DNA from: an uncultured Flavobacteriaceae bacterium
GTDB taxonomy: Bacteria; Bacteroidota; Bacteroidia; Flavobacteriales; Flavobacteriaceae
NCBI GenBank assembly: GCA_905479065.1
Contig: CAJQLB010000027.1
Span: 124,001 to 188,000, forward strand
Direction of reading: 5' to 3'
Length of the DNA stretch: 64,000 nt
The notes beneath the pieces are model-generated. The model saw only the letters and a program-made list of their open reading frames with translations. It searched no databases and was not told where the DNA came from. Positions 26,413 to 35,150 of the stretch are shown piece by piece. A program made the position numbers and the translations under genes. Every line of letters starts with the position of its first letter. Position 1 is the first letter of the stretch.

Positions 26413-27264
26413 ATGACTGATATGAATAACAATAAAATTTTAGTCAACCTTAAAAAAAAAATTATTGAAGTAAGACACGGTCTTCGTCGTCTAACGTTTG
26501 GTAAAAGATTAAAGCCTAGTTTTGTAATTGTAGGTGCTCAAAAAGCGGGGACAACCTCTCTTTACAGATATTTAATTCAACATCCAAATATTAAAAGTTC
26601 ATTATTAAAAGAAATTCACTATTTTGACTTAAACTATAACAAATCATTGTCTTGGTATCATTTGTTTTTTCCGTTAAAAACAAAAAAAAATAATATTACC
26701 GGAGAAGCCTCTCCCTATTACATGTTTCACCCTTTCGCAATTGAAAGAATTGCAAAGGTTAATCCTGATATTAAAATCATTGTGTTATTGAGAGAGCCTG
26801 CCAGTAGGGCAATATCTCATTTTTATCATGAAGTCAGACTTGGAAGAGAGTATTTAAATATGAAAGAAGCAATGGGCAGAGAAAGCCAAAGGCTTGAAGG
26901 AGAGCAAAAAAAGTTTCGACAAAACCCATATTATAAGAGTCACAATTATCAGTATTTTTCATACAGATCACGAGGCCTTTATGTAGACCAGATAAAAGAA
27001 ATAAAGAAATTTTTTAGTGATGATAAAATTATGATAATTGATAGTAATGATTTTTTCAATAAAACGGAAAAAGTTGTAGAAAATGTATTAACCTTTCTTA
27101 ATCAGGAAATAGTATTTGATATACAAACAGAGAAACAATTTAATACTTGGGATAAAAACCAAGATTTGAATGAGGACAGTATTCGTAAAGAGCTGAAGCT
27201 TTTTTATAAAAATCCAAATAAAGAATTGTTTGATTTAATAGATAAAAAATTTGATTGGGATTAA
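26413..27264 (+). CDS. Sulfotransferase (PAPS-dependent, carbohydrate type)
   Basis: 283 residues, cytosolic. The 5'-phosphosulfate loop is GAQKAGTTS (41-49), and the 3'-phosphate motif is REPASRAISHFYHE (127-140), with the Arg and Ser residues that bind PAPS. KEIHYFD (66-72) resembles the substrate-side motif of heparan-sulfate N-sulfotransferase relatives. It should transfer sulfate from PAPS to a sugar of the glycan made by this locus; the acceptor is unknown. PAPS-synthesis genes (cysDNC) are not in the window. An alternative ATG lies three codons downstream. Confidence 0.85.
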   Translation: MTDMNNNKILVNLKKKIIEVRHGLRRLTFGKRLKPSFVIVGAQKAGTTSLYRYLIQHPNIKSSLLKEIHYFDLNYNKSLSWYHLFFPLKTKKNNITGEASPYYMFHPFAIERIAKVNPDIKIIVLLREPASRAISHFYHEVRLGREYLNMKEAMGRESQRLEGEQKKFRQNPYYKSHNYQYFSYRSRGLYVDQIKEIKKFFSDDKIMIIDSNDFFNKTEKVVENVLTFLNQEIVFDIQTEKQFNTWDKNQDLNEDSIRKELKLFYKNPNKELFDLIDKKFDWD

Positions 27265-27282
27265 TCACGTAAGGTTGTTTTA

Positions 27283-28746
27283 ATGGATTTAAAAAAGAAA
27301 ACATTTTCAGGCTTTATTTGGCTATTTGCAGGTAATAGTTCCCAAACGGTTTTTCAGATTTTAGTTACAACTATTTTAGCAAGATTAATTTCTCCAGATG
27401 ATTTTGGAGTTGTTGCAATTGGAACTGTGTTTATTGGTTTTTCTAAAATATTTTCTCAATTAGGCATGGGGGCAGCGATTGTTCAGAGAAGAGAAATATC
27501 GACGTCACATATTAGAACAGCTTTTTCCATATCATTATTCTTAGGCATCTTTTTTTGTCTCTTAACAGTTATGTTGTCTAATCAGGTTGCTCTTTATTTT
27601 GAAATGACAGAACTTTCAACGGTTCTAAAAATGGTGTCTATTATATTTATTATTGATAGTTTCGTATCTGTATCACAAGCGATTATTCAGCGTAAACTTA
27701 AAATGAAGTATTATGCATTGACAGAATTAATATCTTATCTCATAGCGTTTGGTGGTTTAGGAGTAACCTTAGCATTCTTAAATTATGGGATGTATGCTTT
27801 AGTTTATGCATCTATATTACAGGCCATTTTAAGAGCCATTCTGGTGTCTTATTTAGAGCCTCATTCAGTAATTCCCTTTTTTAAAAGAGAAAGTTTTTAT
27901 GATTTATTTTTCTTCGCAAGCGGTCAAACCTTTGCGAAAATAGCTAACTATTTTGCAGGTGAGGGGGATAATTTGGTCGTTGGGAAAATGTTAAGTGCAG
28001 ATGCGTTGGGGAATTATTCGCAGGCCTATAAATTAATGGTTGCACCAGTAAGACTAATTGGGCAGTCATTAAATATAATTTTATTTCCAGTTTTAGCCTC
28101 TGTTCAAAGAGACAAAACTCGAGTAAGAAGAGCTTATTACAGGTCTATTCAATTTGTAGCTTATACTTCTTTGATTATTTCAGTTGTTTTATTTGTTAAT
28201 GCTGAAGAAATTGTTTTGATATTACTTGGTTCAGAATGGTTACAAGTGGTAATTCCTTTTCAAATTTTGGCTATTGGGACAATTTTTAGAATGAGTTATA
28301 AAGTTAGTGATTCTCTTGTAAAGGCACTTGGAGATGTTTACAAAAGAGCAATAATTCAATTTGGTTATGCTATTAGTGTTTTATTATTTTCTTATATCGG
28401 ACATTTTTGGGGGATTGAAGGGGTTGCTATTGGAGTTTTAATATCAATTATGCTTAACTTTATTAGCATGACATACTTAAGTTTATTACAATTTAAAGAT
28501 AATGGAAGGGAGTTTATAAAACTACACTTTAAACCAATATTGCTTGCATTTGTTGTTTTTGTTTTCTCATATTTTGTTTTATACTTTTTAAGGACTCTTA
28601 ATCTAAACTTAATTTTACTAGAAATTATTTATATTGTTTTAGTTTTTGGATTTGTAATGTTTGTAATGATAAAATTTAAAGAACCATTAGGCATTTCAAA
28701 TGAAATTAATGCTATTTTGCAGAAATTAGCCCAGAGAAAAAAATGA
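27283..28746 (+). CDS. Wzx-type lipopolysaccharide/oligosaccharide flippase
   Basis: 487 residues with 12-14 predicted transmembrane helices. The N-terminus (KKTFSGFIWLFAGNSSQ, ILARLISPDDFGVVAI) matches the MOP-superfamily flippases of the WzxC/RfbX group. It should move undecaprenyl-diphosphate-linked repeat units across the inner membrane. It starts 18 bp after the first sulfotransferase, and its end overlaps the second by 4 bp, so the three genes are one translational block. A second flippase gene lies near dut, outside this locus. Confidence 0.88.
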   Translation: MDLKKKTFSGFIWLFAGNSSQTVFQILVTTILARLISPDDFGVVAIGTVFIGFSKIFSQLGMGAAIVQRREISTSHIRTAFSISLFLGIFFCLLTVMLSNQVALYFEMTELSTVLKMVSIIFIIDSFVSVSQAIIQRKLKMKYYALTELISYLIAFGGLGVTLAFLNYGMYALVYASILQAILRAILVSYLEPHSVIPFFKRESFYDLFFFASGQTFAKIANYFAGEGDNLVVGKMLSADALGNYSQAYKLMVAPVRLIGQSLNIILFPVLASVQRDKTRVRRAYYRSIQFVAYTSLIISVVLFVNAEEIVLILLGSEWLQVVIPFQILAIGTIFRMSYKVSDSLVKALGDVYKRAIIQFGYAISVLLFSYIGHFWGIEGVAIGVLISIMLNFISMTYLSLLQFKDNGREFIKLHFKPILLAFVVFVFSYFVLYFLRTLNLNLILLEIIYIVLVFGFVMFVMIKFKEPLGISNEINAILQKLAQRKK

Positions 28747-29678
28747 AGCATGTATTTATAACAGGTTGTCCTAGAAGTGGTACTACCATGCTTGCTAATC
28801 TTATAGGTAGTAATAGGGAATGTAAAGCATCACCTGAATCTGATTTCTTTATTGATTTTGTTTATAAATATTTATCAAAAGAATCTTCAAAAGTTACTCG
28901 ATTAGATTATATAGATTATTTAAATAACAATTATAGGTTTAAACAATGGGGTATAGAAGCTAATAAAATCCCTTTACTTCCAGAGTTAATACGGTATTCA
29001 AATTTTAATGTAGTTATCGAAAAAACTCTTGAATATTTTAAAAATCAAGACTTAAATCCAGGAAGTATAGAGTTTATAAGAATTGATCACACACCGAGTA
29101 GTTTAAAGTATTTTGACATACTCAATGATTTTTTTCCAGAATCAAAATTTATATTTATTATCAGAGATCCTAGAGCTGTTTTTGCCTCAGTTAGAAACCT
29201 TGATTGGGGAGCTAATTCTGCTATGAAATTGAGTGATATTTGGAACGATTATGTTGTTTTATTTTTTGCTTTTCAAAAGCTTTATTCAAATAGAATTTGT
29301 CTAGTGAGATTTGAAGATCTTATAAACGAGAGTTCATCACAATTACAAATATTATGTGACTTTATTGGTATTAAGTATTGTGAATCTATGTTAAAGGAAG
29401 AGGGGTTTAATATTCCTAGCTACACAGCTTCTCAACATGCTTTGGTAGGTAAGGAGTTAGATAAATCCAGAATTACAGGTTGGAAAGATGAGTTAAAAGA
29501 AGAGGATATTTTAATTATTGAATCTCAATGTAGAAACACAATGAGGGCTTTTAATTACCCAGTGACAAAATTTAAAAAATATAGAACAGGGATAAAGAAT
29601 AGAATGAAAATGCTATTTATTGAATCTTTTTTTTATTACAGGAATAAACTTAGAAAAAAAATAAGGGAGAAATATTAA
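28743..29678 (+). CDS. Sulfotransferase family protein
   Basis: 311 residues. The N-terminal PAPS-binding loop is TGCPRSGTT (7-15), and the 3'-phosphate motif is RDPRAVFASVRN (141-152). It differs clearly from the first sulfotransferase of the locus, so the two probably modify different positions or sugars. The ATG lies inside the flippase 3' end (4-bp ATGA overlap). A basic C-terminal tail (KKYRTGIKNRMKM, RNKLRKKIREK) could associate with the membrane. The acceptor is unknown. Confidence 0.82.
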   Translation: MKHVFITGCPRSGTTMLANLIGSNRECKASPESDFFIDFVYKYLSKESSKVTRLDYIDYLNNNYRFKQWGIEANKIPLLPELIRYSNFNVVIEKTLEYFKNQDLNPGSIEFIRIDHTPSSLKYFDILNDFFPESKFIFIIRDPRAVFASVRNLDWGANSAMKLSDIWNDYVVLFFAFQKLYSNRICLVRFEDLINESSSQLQILCDFIGIKYCESMLKEEGFNIPSYTASQHALVGKELDKSRITGWKDELKEEDILIIESQCRNTMRAFNYPVTKFKKYRTGIKNRMKMLFIESFFYYRNKLRKKIREKY

Positions 29679-29681
29679 ATT

Positions 29682-30161
29682 ATGGATAAATATATTTTAA
29701 TTTTTTTGACTTTTTTAACAGCCATGTCATGCAAATCAAAAACAGAACTTTATTTAGAAAGAGGATTGGATATTTTAAGCAATAAAAAGGAGGTAAACTT
29801 TCAATTATTCAAAGATGTCTGGGTTAAAGAAATAGGTGTCATTAGAGATCAAAAACTTGAAAAAAAAACATTAATTCTTAATTTAAAAGACTCTTTAGGT
29901 AAAGCGATGTTTGAAATTGATGATATGATAGGAGTTAGAGTTTGGATAATTGATGATAACAAGGTTAAAAGAGTTGAAAATTGGGATTTTAAACCTCTAA
30001 TAGTTTATCGAAAGGGGTTTAAATATCTTTTAAAAGAGATAAAAATAAAAGAAGATCAAATAAAGAAAATGAAAATTTATTCGTTTAAAGAAATAAATGG
30101 AAAGAAGATTAAATTAGGAGACTCTTTAATGCTTAAAAAAGTAAACACTTATAATGACTGA
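29682..30161 (+). CDS. Small lipoprotein of unknown function
   Basis: 159 residues with an SPII signal (AMSC, Cys17) and a Lys-rich mature part with beta-strand character. No family is recognised. It begins 3 bp after the second sulfotransferase and overlaps the next glycosyltransferase gene by 8 bp, so it is embedded in the biosynthetic operon. It is the second small lipoprotein of the locus; I see no obvious sequence similarity between the two. Confidence 0.7.
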   Translation: MDKYILIFLTFLTAMSCKSKTELYLERGLDILSNKKEVNFQLFKDVWVKEIGVIRDQKLEKKTLILNLKDSLGKAMFEIDDMIGVRVWIIDDNKVKRVENWDFKPLIVYRKGFKYLLKEIKIKEDQIKKMKIYSFKEINGKKIKLGDSLMLKKVNTYND

Positions 30162-31014
30162 TTTTAAACCAAGTATAGCACTCGTAACTCCTTTGAAGGA
30201 CGAAATTGATAATATTGAAAAGTTTTTTAGCAACATAAGCAGTCAGTCTATTCCTATAAAATGTTTAATAATAGTTGAGAATGACAGTTCAGACGGAAGC
30301 AAAGAATATTTAAATAAACTTACTTCTATAAAAAATGTAGAGCACTTTAAACTAATTAATATAAATTTTGAGGACACCTCTTACCGAGTTGGCAAAAAGT
30401 ATGCAACAATTATAAACACAGGATTTCAGTATATTCAAAACACCCCTTTTTATAATACATTAGATTATATTGGCATTTTAGATTGTGATGTCTTTCCAGA
30501 AATTAATTATTATTCTAAATTAACACAATTCTTAAAAAATAACCGAGAAATAGGAATATCTAGTGGCTTAACTTACACAAAAGAAGGGAAGCTGCATATT
30601 GCTGATACTAATTTTGTAAGAGGTAATAGTAGACTTTGGAAAGCCTCATGTTTTAGGGAGTCTGGATATATGATAGCATTTACTGCAGATACTGTCTCAA
30701 TAGCTTTGGCACACTTAAAAGGTTGGAAAACTGAAACTTTAAAGTCTGCAAGAGTAATATCTCGAGAGGTTAATGTTCGGATTGCAAATTCACGCAACAA
30801 AGGATACCATGCTTTTTACAGAGGCCATACATTAACGTATATTTTTTTTAAATCCCTTTTTTTAATAGTTATTAAAGGAAAATTTAAAATGGGGTACGAG
30901 TTCTTTGTTGGTTATGTTAGTAGTTGGGTTAATAGAATGCCAAGAATTGAAAATAAACATTTGCGAAAATATTTCCAATTTTACATGTTTAATAAACTAA
31001 TAAAAAAGTATTAG
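30154..31014 (+). CDS. Glycosyltransferase family 2
   Basis: 286 residues. GT-A fold with an N-terminal nucleotide-binding strand (ALVTPLKDEIDNIEKF), IVENDSSDGSKEY, and a DxD-type metal motif in GILDCDVFPE (near residue 112). The C-terminal part is hydrophobic and basic, suggesting peripheral membrane contact. It should add one sugar to the lipid-linked repeat unit; donor and acceptor are not predictable. It overlaps the lipoprotein gene upstream by 8 bp and the Wzy/WaaL-like gene downstream by one base. Confidence 0.85.
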   Translation: MTDFKPSIALVTPLKDEIDNIEKFFSNISSQSIPIKCLIIVENDSSDGSKEYLNKLTSIKNVEHFKLININFEDTSYRVGKKYATIINTGFQYIQNTPFYNTLDYIGILDCDVFPEINYYSKLTQFLKNNREIGISSGLTYTKEGKLHIADTNFVRGNSRLWKASCFRESGYMIAFTADTVSIALAHLKGWKTETLKSARVISREVNVRIANSRNKGYHAFYRGHTLTYIFFKSLFLIVIKGKFKMGYEFFVGYVSSWVNRMPRIENKHLRKYFQFYMFNKLIKKY

Positions 31015-32156
31015 TGGTGAATATTTTTATAATACTTGTTTGTTTTTTTCTTGCAGGATTTTTTCATCAAGGCCTTTACTTTTTAATCCCTTTTTTAACT
31101 CTTTATTATGTTTCAACTAAAAAAGAATCAAAACTTTTTATAAACCCAATAAGCAAAATTTATTTAAATATTATTCTTATTGTCTTGATGTTTTGTCTCA
31201 TTCAATCAGTATTGAATTTGGAAATAGAAATATTTTCTCTAAAAGGATTGTTGAGATTTGTTGCGTATTTTTTGTTTGCGGTGTTAATTTCTTATGTTAG
31301 AATAAGTGACATTAAAGCGTTTTTCAAACTTATTGTGTTTTATTTTTTGATTACTATTCCTGTTGGTGTATATCAATTTTTAGAATGGGGAAGATATCGA
31401 AACACCTGGGATCACTCTAATCATCTAGCATATGTACTATCAATGTGTATTTATTTTTTTATTTTTCATAAACCCTTTAAGGATCGAAAAATAAATAACA
31501 TATGTGTTTTTGGATTAATAATATCATTATTATTAACAAAATCTACAGGAGGCTTATTAGTTCTTATAGCTTTATTAGGGTACAACGCATTGAGATCAAG
31601 TAAAATATCATTTTTTCAAAAAGTGGTTTTCGCTCTTTTAGCCTTCAGCTCTATTTCGTTATCTGTAAGGTTCTCAGAGAAAATTGCTTTTCAACTCGAA
31701 TCAATTGATTTTCTTACCTCAGATTTCATAAAAGAGCGCGTTGAAATATATACTATTGATGGAGTCAATAGGGCTGGAGGCTATGGGTCTTTTGTTTGGA
31801 GAGTAATTTATTGGTCAAAGTTATTAGCCACTTTTTTTTCTGAATCGTTTGTTACTGTCTTTTTTGGCGTTGGTGTAGATCATTTAACCAAGGGATTTAT
31901 GCCTTATGAATTTATGGATAAGGACCCTCATAATGATTTTATTAAAGTGCTTTTAGAGTATGGCGTATTAGGTTTTATTCTTTTCTTAGGTTTTTTCAGA
32001 CTTATTTATAAAACTCTTAGTAAAAACTTTAATATCATTATATTAATGGTAATTCCTATGTTTTTTGGTAATGCGATAGTTAATTACCCGTTTAATTTAA
32101 CTTTAATAATAATTTTAATGCATGAGTTTAAAAAAAATTATAGCAACGCTCACTAA
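31014..32156 (+). CDS. O-antigen polymerase/ligase-like membrane protein (Wzy/WaaL superfamily) 1
   Basis: 380 residues with about ten transmembrane helices. The large extracytoplasmic loop carries the superfamily motif PHNDFIKVLLEYGVLGF (about 304-320). Earlier, WDHSNHLAYVLSM resembles the conserved loop of Wzy_C proteins. It should either polymerise repeat units or ligate the glycan to lipid A core; sequence alone does not decide which. The start is GTG, with a second GTG directly after it, overlapping the previous stop by one base. The 3' end overlaps the next gene by 35 bp. Confidence 0.75.
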   Translation: MVNIFIILVCFFLAGFFHQGLYFLIPFLTLYYVSTKKESKLFINPISKIYLNIILIVLMFCLIQSVLNLEIEIFSLKGLLRFVAYFLFAVLISYVRISDIKAFFKLIVFYFLITIPVGVYQFLEWGRYRNTWDHSNHLAYVLSMCIYFFIFHKPFKDRKINNICVFGLIISLLLTKSTGGLLVLIALLGYNALRSSKISFFQKVVFALLAFSSISLSVRFSEKIAFQLESIDFLTSDFIKERVEIYTIDGVNRAGGYGSFVWRVIYWSKLLATFFSESFVTVFFGVGVDHLTKGFMPYEFMDKDPHNDFIKVLLEYGVLGFILFLGFFRLIYKTLSKNFNIIILMVIPMFFGNAIVNYPFNLTLIIILMHEFKKNYSNAH

Positions 32157-33315
32157 TTATTTTTTAATAGTATTTGTTTTTTTGACGGTTCTTCCTGTTA
32201 AATTAAACTATAGTAGCATTGTTGTTTTTGTTTTAGTTGGCCTAAGTTTTATCAAGTTGTTTTGTTTTAAAGATAACGCGCTAGTTGTTACTAAGTATTA
32301 TTTACTAATTATATCTACACCTCTAATTGTGTATTTTTTTGGATTAATAAATACACTAAACATGGACTATGGGTACAATTTTTTGGCTAAAAACCTAAGT
32401 TTTATTGCGTTTCCATTCATTTTTTTCGCCATTGGAAAGCATGTTCAAATACGTAATGTATATAAAGCTTATCTAATTGGGCTCTGTTTGACAGATTTAT
32501 TTTTAATGTATCTTTTTTTTTACAATTATAATTTTGGGACTAAATTTTATATGATTGTAACAATTGATATTTATCACGCTACTTACCTCGGCATGTATAA
32601 TCTATTTGCTTTTTGGATTTGCATAAATTATTGGTTGAAAAAGAGAGAATATTTGCTTTCCTTTGGGGCTTTGTTTTTTGTAGTGTCAGCAGTTATGACA
32701 TCATCAAGAACTATTTTTATTCTCGCCTTTTTTTCTTTAATAATTACTTTTTTTATGATTTTTAATTCAGGTGTAAAAAGAATTGTTTCTTTGATTTTAA
32801 TTTTAATTGTTGGTGTTTTGGCAGTTGCATCAATTCCTTCGATTCAACAAAAATTCGACCAGTTTTCAGAAATAAGTAAATTGGAATTTGATAATGATAA
32901 TTATCAAAGCATATCTTCAAGGTTTGGTAAAATTGAGGCAGCTGTAAGTGTTATAAGCGATAATTTATGGATTGGAACAGGAACAGGAGATATAAAAGAT
33001 GTATTAGTTGAGAAATATCAGGAAATGAGGTTTGTTATGGGGTATAAGTACAGGTATAATCCTCACAATCAATTTTTAGATAATCTTGCAAGAAATGGAC
33101 TAATTGGAGGGGGAATTTGCATATTGTCAATTTATTGTTTTCCTATGTTAATTGGAATACGCCAAAAGAATCTGTTATTGGTGTCTTTAATATTAATTTG
33201 CTTTGGTGTAAGCTTGACGGAATCAATACTTGATATTCATAAAGGGATAACCTTTTACGTGTTTTTTGTTTCACTTAACATGAATCGTATAATTCAAAAA
33301 AATCTTAATTCTTAG
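32122..33315 (+). CDS. O-antigen polymerase/ligase-like membrane protein (Wzy/WaaL superfamily) 2
   Basis: 397 residues with about ten to twelve transmembrane helices, and the same loop motif in the form YNPHNQFLDNLARNGLIGG (near residue 312). The ATG lies 35 bp inside the end of the preceding homologous gene, in another frame. Having two members in tandem is consistent with one acting as polymerase and the other as ligase, but this is inference. The WecG-type transferase follows after 8 bp. Confidence 0.72.
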   Translation: MSLKKIIATLTNYFLIVFVFLTVLPVKLNYSSIVVFVLVGLSFIKLFCFKDNALVVTKYYLLIISTPLIVYFFGLINTLNMDYGYNFLAKNLSFIAFPFIFFAIGKHVQIRNVYKAYLIGLCLTDLFLMYLFFYNYNFGTKFYMIVTIDIYHATYLGMYNLFAFWICINYWLKKREYLLSFGALFFVVSAVMTSSRTIFILAFFSLIITFFMIFNSGVKRIVSLILILIVGVLAVASIPSIQQKFDQFSEISKLEFDNDNYQSISSRFGKIEAAVSVISDNLWIGTGTGDIKDVLVEKYQEMRFVMGYKYRYNPHNQFLDNLARNGLIGGGICILSIYCFPMLIGIRQKNLLLVSLILICFGVSLTESILDIHKGITFYVFFVSLNMNRIIQKNLNS

Positions 33316-33323
33316 TATTTATT

Positions 33324-34061
33324 ATGAAAAGATACACTTTTCTTAAAACACATGTTGATAACTTTAGTCTAAAAGAGACACTAACACAAATTAAACAAGC
33401 AATTGATGAAAAAAAACAGTTGCATCACGTGGTCGTTAATGCGTCGAAAATTGTTGATATGCAAACTGACCTATATTTAAGGAAAAGTGTAAACGAGAGT
33501 GACCTTATAAACGCAGATGGTCAAGCTGTTGTATGGGCATCAAAATTGCTTGGAAAACCCTTGAAAGAGAGGGTCTCAGGAATTGATTTGATGATTAATC
33601 TTGTGGAGTTAGCTGCTGAAAATAGTTATAAAATATTTTTTTTAGGAGCAAAAGAAGTAGTTGTTAAAGCAGTGGTCGACAAATATAAAACACAATATTC
33701 TGAAGAAATTATTGCAGGCTATAGAAATGGTTATTTTAGAAAAAATGAAGAGAGTAATATTGCAAGAGAAATCTCAAACAGTGGTGCCAACATGTTGTTT
33801 GTAGCCATAAGTTCTCCAATTAAGGAGAACTTTTTATATAACAACAAATCTTCACTTAAAAAAGTTAACTTTATAATGGGTGTAGGAGGTAGTTTTGATG
33901 TCGTTTCAGGTAAAACAAAACGAGCTCCAAAATGGATGCAAGATTGTGGGTTAGAGTGGTTTTTCCGTTTTATTCAAGAACCAAAACGAATGTGGAAACG
34001 TTATTTATATGGGAACACTAAATTTATTTTTCTAGTATTGCGGGAGTTTTTTATAAAATAA
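33324..34061 (+). CDS. WecG/TagA/CpsF family glycosyltransferase (GT26)
   Basis: 245 residues. Motifs of the family are present: HHVVVNASKIVDMQ, LINADGQAVVWASKLLGKPLKERVSG (with the conserved Asp), and near the C-terminus FDVVSGKTKRAPKWMQDCGLEWFFRF followed by RMWKRYLYGN. Enzymes of this family transfer N-acetylmannosaminuronic acid or N-acetylmannosamine (or another sugar) to a lipid-linked acceptor at the inner membrane face. The donor here is not predictable. A 102-bp gap with a -7 box follows. Confidence 0.88.
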   Translation: MKRYTFLKTHVDNFSLKETLTQIKQAIDEKKQLHHVVVNASKIVDMQTDLYLRKSVNESDLINADGQAVVWASKLLGKPLKERVSGIDLMINLVELAAENSYKIFFLGAKEVVVKAVVDKYKTQYSEEIIAGYRNGYFRKNEESNIAREISNSGANMLFVAISSPIKENFLYNNKSSLKKVNFIMGVGGSFDVVSGKTKRAPKWMQDCGLEWFFRFIQEPKRMWKRYLYGNTKFIFLVLREFFIK

Positions 34062-34118
34062 AATTGATTTTTTGTGAATTTATGAACTTGTTAAACCGCT
34101 TTCTTTAAGATACTTTAT

Positions 34119-34126
34119 TATTTTTG
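34119..34126 (+). promoter_or_regulatory. -7 promoter box for the UDP-glucuronate decarboxylase gene
   Basis: TATTTTTG matches TAnnTTTG, 37 nt before the TTG start. No -33 TTG is found at the usual spacing. It would define a second transcription unit inside the polysaccharide locus. Confidence 0.35.
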
Positions 34127-34163
34127 TTTAGGCCATTTTAAATAATTTTATAATTTACTACAG

Positions 34164-35150
34164 TTGAAGAAAGTATTAATTACAGGTGCCGCGGGTTTTT
34201 TAGGTTCTCATTTATGCGATAAATTTTTAAATGAAGGCTATTATGTAATTGGTATGGATAATTTTATTACTGGAGATGTAAAAAATATTGTTCATTTGAA
34301 AAATAATCCTCAATTTGAGTTTATAGAACATGATGTAACTTGTTTTGTTAATGTTGAAGGAGGGTTAGACTATATTTTACATTTTGCTTCGCCAGCGAGC
34401 CCCATTGATTATTTAAAAATTCCCATTCAAACTTTGAAGGTAGGATCTCTAGGGACTCACAATTTACTTGGTCTAGCTAAATCCAAGAAAGCTAGAATAT
34501 TAATAGCATCTACATCTGAAGTTTATGGAGACCCTTTGATTCACCCACAATCTGAAGAATATTATGGCAATGTAAATACAATTGGTCCAAGAGGAGTTTA
34601 TGACGAAGCCAAGCGTTTTCAAGAGTCTATTACCATGGCTTATCACCGTGTACATGGTCTAGAAACCAGAATTGTACGCATTTTTAATACTTATGGCCCT
34701 AGAATGCGCCTCAACGATGGAAGGGTGATACCTGCTTTTATGGGGCAAGCATTAAGAGGTGAAGATTTAACTATTTTTGGAGACGGCTCACAAACACGAT
34801 CGTTTTGTTATGTTGATGATCAAGTTGAAGGAATTTTTAGGCTACTATTAAGTGACTATGTTTATCCAGTGAATATCGGTAATCCTCACGAAATATCGAT
34901 TCGAGATTTTGCAGAAGAAATCATTAAACTTACGAAGTCATCTCAAAAAGTGATATACAAAGATCTACCTGTTGACGATCCTATGCAGAGGAAACCTGAT
35001 ATTACTTTAGCAAAAAAGTTATTGGATTGGATTCCGTTAGTTTCAAGAAAAGACGGAATGTTGAGGACTTTTAACTATTTTGAGACTTTATCAAATGAAG
35101 AACTTTACAAAAGTGAACATAAAAGTTTCGATAATCACATTCGCAAATAA
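34164..35150 (+). CDS. UDP-glucuronate decarboxylase (UDP-xylose synthase), SDR family
   Basis: 328 residues from a TTG start placed by the N-terminal Rossmann motif [16 protein letters not shown]. The extended-SDR catalytic set is visible: STSEVYG and the YxxxK motif in YDEAKR. The stretch [29 protein letters not shown] and the late [15 protein letters not shown] are characteristic of UXS enzymes rather than of 4-epimerases. It makes UDP-xylose from UDP-glucuronate with bound NAD. The UDP-glucose dehydrogenase that would supply the substrate is not in the window. The sugar transferase ATG follows the stop directly. Confidence 0.88.
   Translation: MKKVLITGAAGFLGSHLCDKFLNEGYYVIGMDNFITGDVKNIVHLKNNPQFEFIEHDVTCFVNVEGGLDYILHFASPASPIDYLKIPIQTLKVGSLGTHNLLGLAKSKKARILIASTSEVYGDPLIHPQSEEYYGNVNTIGPRGVYDEAKRFQESITMAYHRVHGLETRIVRIFNTYGPRMRLNDGRVIPAFMGQALRGEDLTIFGDGSQTRSFCYVDDQVEGIFRLLLSDYVYPVNIGNPHEISIRDFAEEIIKLTKSSQKVIYKDLPVDDPMQRKPDITLAKKLLDWIPLVSRKDGMLRTFNYFETLSNEELYKSEHKSFDNHIRK

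Noticed and set aside
33425-33434. CACGTG core as a third parS
   Set aside because: Its flanks do not form the GTTCC...GGAAC arms, and it lies inside the WecG-type gene.
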